From the NCBI GenBank assembly GCA_964448755.1, contig CAYUXF010000058.1, positions 1 to 9,856 of the forward strand: a stretch of 9,856 nucleotides of DNA. The letters are read 5' to 3'. Below are positions 6,023-9,856 of the stretch, in pieces. Source of the stretch: CAYUXF01 sp964448755. GTDB taxonomy: Bacteria; Margulisbacteria; Termititenacia; Termititenacales; CAYUXF01. The first letter of the stretch is position 1. Each line of letters starts with the position of its first letter. A program made the position numbers and the translations under genes. The notes below the pieces were generated by a model. That model worked only from the letters and a program-made list of their open reading frames with translations. It had not been told where the DNA came from and did not search any database.

Positions 6023-7281
6023 ATTAACTCCTGAAAAAAATTCTTTTTGGGAAAGTTACCAATAGCCGTCAGTTGCAAACTTTCACTGATAAAAAATTTA
6101 TTGGCCAGCCGCTGAACATCATCGGCCGAAACCCGGTCGATCTTTTTAAAGACCTCATCTAAATTTTTTACTTCATTATAATAATAGTAGGACTTAGCCA
6201 ACCAGCTCATTCTGCTGGAAGAACTCTCCATACCCAGCACCATATTGCCTTTCAGCTGTTCCTTAACGCGCGACAGCTCTTCGGCGGTAATACCCTTTTC
6301 TTTGAGCAGCTGGAACTCTTTTAAAGTTATATCAACTACCTCTTGCGCGTTTTTAACATTCGTCCCGGCATAACAAGTAAAAATACCGGCATTCTTAAAA
6401 AAAGTAGGATACGTATAAATAGAATAGACCAGCCCTTTTTGTTCTCTAATTTTCTGAAAAAGACGGGAGGACATATTGCGGCCAAGCACAGAAGACAAAA
6501 GAGAAAGCGCAAAACGGTCTTCATCTTTAAAAGAGACCCCTCTAGTGCTCAAGCAAAGATGGGCCTGTTCTGTCTCTTTTTTATAGATCTTTGTTCCCGG
6601 CTTAATATTAATTTCCGGCTCCGGCAGAATTACTCTTTTGCCCGGTAAACGACTAAAATTTTCTTTAATTAAAGCCAGCGCCTCGTCCGCCTTAAAATTA
6701 CCCGCCACCGCAATAATAGTATTGTCCGGCGTATAATTTTTTTTAAAATAATCTAGCAATTTTTCTTTATTGATCTTTTTAATTGATTCGGCTGAACCTA
6801 AAACTGTGCGTCCTAAGGGATGGCCGTCTAAAATATTTTGACAGGCCAGATCGTGAATATTTTCATCTGGTGTATCTTCATACATGCCGATCTCTTCTAA
6901 AATCACATTCCGTTCTTTATTGATCTCATCTTTATCAAAAACACTATTGAGATACATATCAGATAAAATATTAATGGCAACATCCAGATGGGTATCCAGA
7001 ACTACCGCATAATAACTAGTATATTCTTTGTCGGTTCCGGCATTTATCTTGCCACCAATAGCGTCTATCTCTTTGGCAATATCATAGGCCGAACGTTTAG
7101 CCGTTCCTTTAAAAAGCATATGCTCTACAAAATGAGAAATACCGGCTATTTCTTCGGTCTCAGAGCTCGAGCCGGTGCCGACCAAAATACCAACAGAGAC
7201 CGAACGCAGTGCCGGAATTTCTTCCAGCACTATCGTTAAACCATTTGTCAGTTTTTCTATTTTATAATCAGGCTTAAGCAT
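6016..7281 (-). CDS. M16B-family zinc peptidase (processing-peptidase-like)
   Basis: This 421-residue single-unit M16 protein is like bacterial relatives of the mitochondrial processing peptidase beta subunit. The inverted zinc motif HFVEH is at 50-54 (zinc ligands His50 and His54, catalytic Glu53), and the third ligand is most likely Glu130 in NVILEEIGMYEDTPDE, at the family spacing of about 76. The C-terminal M16 domain (about 180-405) includes GLVYSIYTYPTFF, where the substrate-contacting Tyr of active M16B members lies. The catalytic set is complete, so it should be an active peptidase; its natural substrates are unknown. No signal peptide is visible. The ATG overlaps the pnp stop (ATGCTTAA, 7274-7281) and has no Shine-Dalgarno sequence close upstream, pointing to coupling with pnp. 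The order pnp - M16 - dut recurs in distant bacteria, but the reason is not known to me. Confidence 0.93.
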   Translation of the reverse strand: MLKPDYKIEKLTNGLTIVLEEIPALRSVSVGILVGTGSSSETEEIAGISHFVEHMLFKGTAKRSAYDIAKEIDAIGGKINAGTDKEYTSYYAVVLDTHLDVAINILSDMYLNSVFDKDEINKERNVILEEIGMYEDTPDENIHDLACQNILDGHPLGRTVLGSAESIKKINKEKLLDYFKKNYTPDNTIIAVAGNFKADEALALIKENFSRLPGKRVILPEPEINIKPGTKIYKKETEQAHLCLSTRGVSFKDEDRFALSLLSSVLGRNMSSRLFQKIREQKGLVYSIYTYPTFFKNAGIFTCYAGTNVKNAQEVVDITLKEFQLLKEKGITAEELSRVKEQLKGNMVLGMESSSSRMSWLAKSYYYYNEVKNLDEVFKKIDRVSADDVQRLANKFFISESLQLTAIGNFPKKNFFQELIC

Positions 7282-9364
7282 TTTTTATTGTAAAGTTCAC
7301 TCTACCCTGGTCATCAACCTTGATACATCTAACTTTAACAATATCACCTAATTGCAATTTATCTTCTACTCTGGCAATTCTTTCCGGGGCAATTTCAGAA
7401 ATATGCACTAACCCCTGTTTGCCGGGCGCTACCTCTACAAAAGCGCCAAAAGAAGTAATATTAACAACTTCCGCTTTTTCATAAACTTCGCCTACTTCTA
7501 TCTCTTTAACAATACCTTTAATATAGTTAGCGGCACCATCCAAAGCCTCTTTGTTAGGCGAAGCAATTAAACATTTGCCGGTATCATCAATATTAATAGC
7601 TACACCAAAACGCTCCTGAATTTCACGGATCATTTTGCCCCCTGGCCCAATGATCTCACCAATGCGGTCCTTAGGCACCATTACAGCTTCCAGGCGCGGT
7701 GAGTATTTAGAAAGGTCAGCGCGCGGTGCGGCTAAAACTGTCGCCATATGGTCAAGCAGTTTATGTCTGGCAGTCAGCGCTTTTTCCAGCGACTCCTTCA
7801 TGATCTCTTTAGTGATACCAACAATTTTAATATCCATCTGCAAAGCGGTAATACCCTCTCTGCTGCCGGTAACTTTAAAGTCCATATCCCCTAAATGATC
7901 TTCCAGGCCCATGATATCGGTCAAAATTTGATATTTGTTTTCTTCTTTAATTAAACCCATGGCAATACCAGCCACAGGAGCTTTAACAGGAACGCCGGCA
8001 TCCATCAGTGAAAGACAGCCGCCGCAGACCGAAGCCATTGAAGAAGAACCGTTAGACTCGGTAATTTCCGAAACAACTCGCACGGTATAAGGAAAATCTT
8101 TATGGGCGGGAATAATAGCTTTTAAAGCCCGTTCCGCTAAATTACCATGGCCAAGTTCACGGCGGCCAGGGCTGCGCATTGCACCAACTTCACCAACCGA
8201 ATAAGGCGGGAAATTGTAATGCAGATAGAACTTCTTCTTATACGTTGGTTCTAAACTGTCGATCAATTGCTCATCATCGGCCGTACCTAAAGTTGTAATA
8301 ACCAGCGCTTGTGTTTCGCCTCTGGTAAAGAGTGCAGAACCGTGCGTTCTCGGCAATAAGCCAACTTCCGAAGATAATTTTCTGATCTCATCAAATTGTC
8401 TGCCGTCAACGCGGATCTTCTCGTCAAGCATTAAACTGCGGGCAGCGTTCTTTTCAATATCATGAAAAATTTCTTTTATCTCTTTTTGTTTTTCAGCAAA
8501 AACATCAGCGCCAAGCTCAGCCTGCATAGTTTCCAGCAGTTTAGCCTGCAAACCATCAATAGCGGCATATTTATCTAACTTGCCTGGTGTTTTTAAAGCC
8601 TTGAGCATTTCTGCACCTATTTTTTTCTCTATGTTGCCATAAAGTTCAGCATCTAAAACAAAGGCTTTAAATGCCATTTTTTCAACCGGACCAACTTTAG
8701 CTACCAGGTCGTTCTGAAGATCTATTAGTTTTTTAAGCTCTTCATGACCGTAATTTAAAGCCGCCAGCATTTTTTCTTCTGAAATTTCTTTAGCGCCAGC
8801 TTCCACCATCATAATAGCGTCTTTAGTACCGGCTATTGCCAACTCCAGGTCAGAAACTTCTAATTGTGCCGGTGAAGGGTTAATGACAAACTCGCCGTCA
8901 ATTAAGCCGACCACTACTGCGCCAATAGGACCAAGGAACGGTATCTTAGAAATAGAAAGCGCCGCCGAAGCCGCCACCATACCTATGTGATCAGGTGTAT
9001 TAACACCATCATAAGATAAAACTGTTAAAACAATATTTACATCGTTACGAAAGCCTGCCGGAAAAAGCGGACGGATCGGCCGATCGGTCAAACGAGCGGT
9101 CAGAGTTGCACCGGTAGATGGCCGGGCCTCTCTTTTAAAAAATCCGCCGGGTATTTTACCAACAGCATAATATTTTTCAATAAAATCAACTGTGAGCGGA
9201 AAAAAATCCACTCCCTCGCGTGGTTGTTCGGCAACAACAGCTGTCGCCAGGACTACTGTCTCTCCGCAAGTTGCCAAAACCGAACCATGTGCCTGTTTAG
9301 CTATCTTGCCTGTCTGCAAAGAATATTTTTTACCATTAAAATCTATCGATACATCTGTAACCAT
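7274..9364 (-). CDS. pnp: Polyribonucleotide nucleotidyltransferase (PNPase)
   Basis: The 696 residues show the full PNPase layout: first RNase PH domain (about 5-140), all-helical linker (about 235-310), second catalytic RNase PH domain (about 320-545), KH domain (about 560-620, with IIGPGGKMIREI at 571-582) and S1 domain (about 622-694, with SFGAFVEVAPGKQGLVHISEI). Metal ligands equivalent to E. coli Asp486, Asp492 and Lys494 are Asp489, Asp495 and Lys497. The phosphate-binding serine cluster is in TESNGSSSMAS (435-445), and the first-domain RNA loop FFKREARPS is intact. It degrades RNA 3' to 5' with phosphate and can add tails in reverse; relatives are trimers in the cytoplasm. The ATG at 9364 follows AGGAG with 9 bases between. 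It lies 134 bases after rpsO without a clear terminator, and overlaps the M16 gene at its end. Confidence 0.98.
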   Translation of the reverse strand: MVTDVSIDFNGKKYSLQTGKIAKQAHGSVLATCGETVVLATAVVAEQPREGVDFFPLTVDFIEKYYAVGKIPGGFFKREARPSTGATLTARLTDRPIRPLFPAGFRNDVNIVLTVLSYDGVNTPDHIGMVAASAALSISKIPFLGPIGAVVVGLIDGEFVINPSPAQLEVSDLELAIAGTKDAIMMVEAGAKEISEEKMLAALNYGHEELKKLIDLQNDLVAKVGPVEKMAFKAFVLDAELYGNIEKKIGAEMLKALKTPGKLDKYAAIDGLQAKLLETMQAELGADVFAEKQKEIKEIFHDIEKNAARSLMLDEKIRVDGRQFDEIRKLSSEVGLLPRTHGSALFTRGETQALVITTLGTADDEQLIDSLEPTYKKKFYLHYNFPPYSVGEVGAMRSPGRRELGHGNLAERALKAIIPAHKDFPYTVRVVSEITESNGSSSMASVCGGCLSLMDAGVPVKAPVAGIAMGLIKEENKYQILTDIMGLEDHLGDMDFKVTGSREGITALQMDIKIVGITKEIMKESLEKALTARHKLLDHMATVLAAPRADLSKYSPRLEAVMVPKDRIGEIIGPGGKMIREIQERFGVAINIDDTGKCLIASPNKEALDGAANYIKGIVKEIEVGEVYEKAEVVNITSFGAFVEVAPGKQGLVHISEIAPERIARVEDKLQLGDIVKVRCIKVDDQGRVNFTIKNA

Positions 9365-9498
9365 TTTTCATTTCTCCTTCTTTTCCTCATCATCTTCTTC
9401 TCAATGCCATAACAAAATAAAAAAACAGGCCAACTTTTATTGTTTTTAGTTTACAGCTAAAAAGCACTTAAAAGTTTTTTTGTTGTTTTTTGCGGAAA
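9365..9498 (-). promoter_or_regulatory. rpsO-pnp spacer with a bulged AT-rich stem-loop and purine-rich leader
   Basis: On the - strand the spacer has a stem-loop at 9411-9444: AACAA and TAAAA pair with TTTTA and TTGTT, interrupted by a 2-base bulge, around a 12-base loop containing GGCC. Between it and the pnp start is a strongly purine-rich run (about 9365-9400) ending in the AGGAG ribosome binding site. In E. coli the pnp leader has an RNase III-cut hairpin used for autoregulation; the structure here is shorter and weaker, so a similar role is only a possibility. No intrinsic terminator is evident after rpsO. Confidence 0.35.
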
Positions 9499-9768
9499 TT
9501 AACCTCTGAGACCAAGTTTTTGCACTAATTCTTGATATTTCTCAAAATTTTTCTGCTTATAATATTTCATTAATCTTCTGCGTTTACCTACCATCATTAA
9601 AAGGCCTCTGCGCGAATGAAAATCTTTTTTGTTAATTTTCAAATGCTCAACAAGCTTATTAATTCTGCCGGTCAATAAAGCTACCTGCACTGCTGTAGAG
9701 CCGGTATCGCCTTCTGCTACGCCAAATTCTTTTATTATTGCGTTATTATCCATTAAATCTATAGACAC
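9499..9768 (-). CDS. rpsO: 30S ribosomal protein S15 (GTG start)
   Basis: At 89 residues this is exactly the usual S15 length. It has the conserved blocks KEFGVAEGDTGSTAVQVALLT (split as 14-24 and 25-34), RINKLVEHLKINKKDFHSRRGLL and VGKRRRLMKYYKQKN. S15 binds the central domain of 16S rRNA early in 30S assembly. The start codon is GTG (9766-9768), with a near-perfect AGGAGGTG (9773-9780) at 6 bases from the AGGAGG core. The internal ATG at codon 6 would be too far from that site and would shorten the protein. It is the first gene of the rpsO-pnp-M16-dut series and has a promoter directly upstream. Confidence 0.98.
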   Translation of the reverse strand: MSIDLMDNNAIIKEFGVAEGDTGSTAVQVALLTGRINKLVEHLKINKKDFHSRRGLLMMVGKRRRLMKYYKQKNFEKYQELVQKLGLRG

Positions 9769-9797
9769 TTTTCACCTCCTATAAAATCAGGGCGTAA

Positions 9798-9826
9798 ATC
9801 TTAGCATAATTAACCTCTACCTGCAA
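9798..9826 (-). promoter_or_regulatory. rpsO promoter (extended -10)
   Basis: On the - strand, TTGCAG (9821-9826) and TAAGAT (9798-9803) are spaced by exactly 17 bases, and TGC precedes the -10, giving an extended -10. An almost pure A/T stretch (9832-9856) lies upstream and could act as an UP element. Transcription would begin near 9791, leaving a leader of about 20 bases, just enough for the ribosome binding site and too short for an elaborate S15 autoregulatory fold. Confidence 0.6.
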
Positions 9827-9856
9827 ACAGCTTTTTTATAATAATTATTATAATAA

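Noticed and set aside
9390..9410. Tiny frame Met-Ala-Leu-Arg-Arg-Arg-stop just before pnp
   Set aside because: The run of Arg codons suggested a leader peptide, but there is no Shine-Dalgarno site, no attenuator hairpin, and no link between PNPase and arginine. The purine-rich leader explains the AGA codons.
9769..9797. S15 autoregulatory RNA structure in the rpsO leader
   Set aside because: The leader from the predicted start is only about 20 bases and shows no stem or pseudoknot beyond the ribosome binding site.

Overview
The window is a gene-dense stretch of a bacterial chromosome of moderate GC (about 40% by eye) with strong Shine-Dalgarno sites (AGGAGGT before trxA, AGGAGGTG before rpsO). 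Alternative starts occur (GTG for rpsO, TTG for the TetR gene). The core gene order rpsO - pnp - M16 peptidase - dut is seen in Firmicutes and, as far as I recall, in several uncultivated phyla such as Omnitrophota and Margulisbacteria/WOR-1. No marker here fixes the phylum, and I would only say 'bacterium, possibly from an uncultivated lineage'.

Layout. The left 1.4 kb reads on the + strand. It holds the C-terminal end of an inositol-monophosphatase-type histidinol phosphatase (1-279), then a compact, very AT-rich single-gene mobile element (about 273-840), then an FMN nitroreductase gene (857-1360). A bidirectional terminator (1361-1395) separates this side from a long run of genes on the - strand. 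In transcription order these are rpsO (9768-9499), pnp (9364-7274), an M16B zinc peptidase (7281-6016), dut (6022-5567), a TetR-type regulator (5470-4745), argH (4660-3290), pepA (3265-1793) and trxA (1732-1415).

Transcription units inferred from spacing and promoter-like sites are as follows. (i) rpsO-pnp-M16-dut starts from an extended -10 promoter at 9798-9826; pnp/M16 and M16/dut overlap by 8 and 7 bases, which suggests translational coupling. (ii) tetR has its own promoter, with a palindrome just downstream of the -10 that looks like an autoregulatory operator. (iii) argH-pepA, probably with trxA, starts from an extended -10 at 4693-4698. Their roles are translation and RNA turnover (S15, PNPase), protein processing (M16, PepA), nucleotide-pool sanitation (dUTPase), arginine synthesis (ArgH) and thiol redox (thioredoxin). 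These are housekeeping genes.

The most interesting part is 273-840. A 154-residue HUH/Y1 transposase of the REP-associated (RAYT) type lies between two closely related imperfect hairpins, both beginning TATTGAG and both with a 5-base loop. The left hairpin includes the last sense codon and stop codon of the hisN-like gene, and the right hairpin ends four bases before the nitroreductase ribosome binding site. This looks like a minimal transposase plus its own hairpin ends, possibly the source of REP-like repeats elsewhere in the genome. I saw no CRISPR array, tRNA, rRNA, riboswitch or prophage feature.
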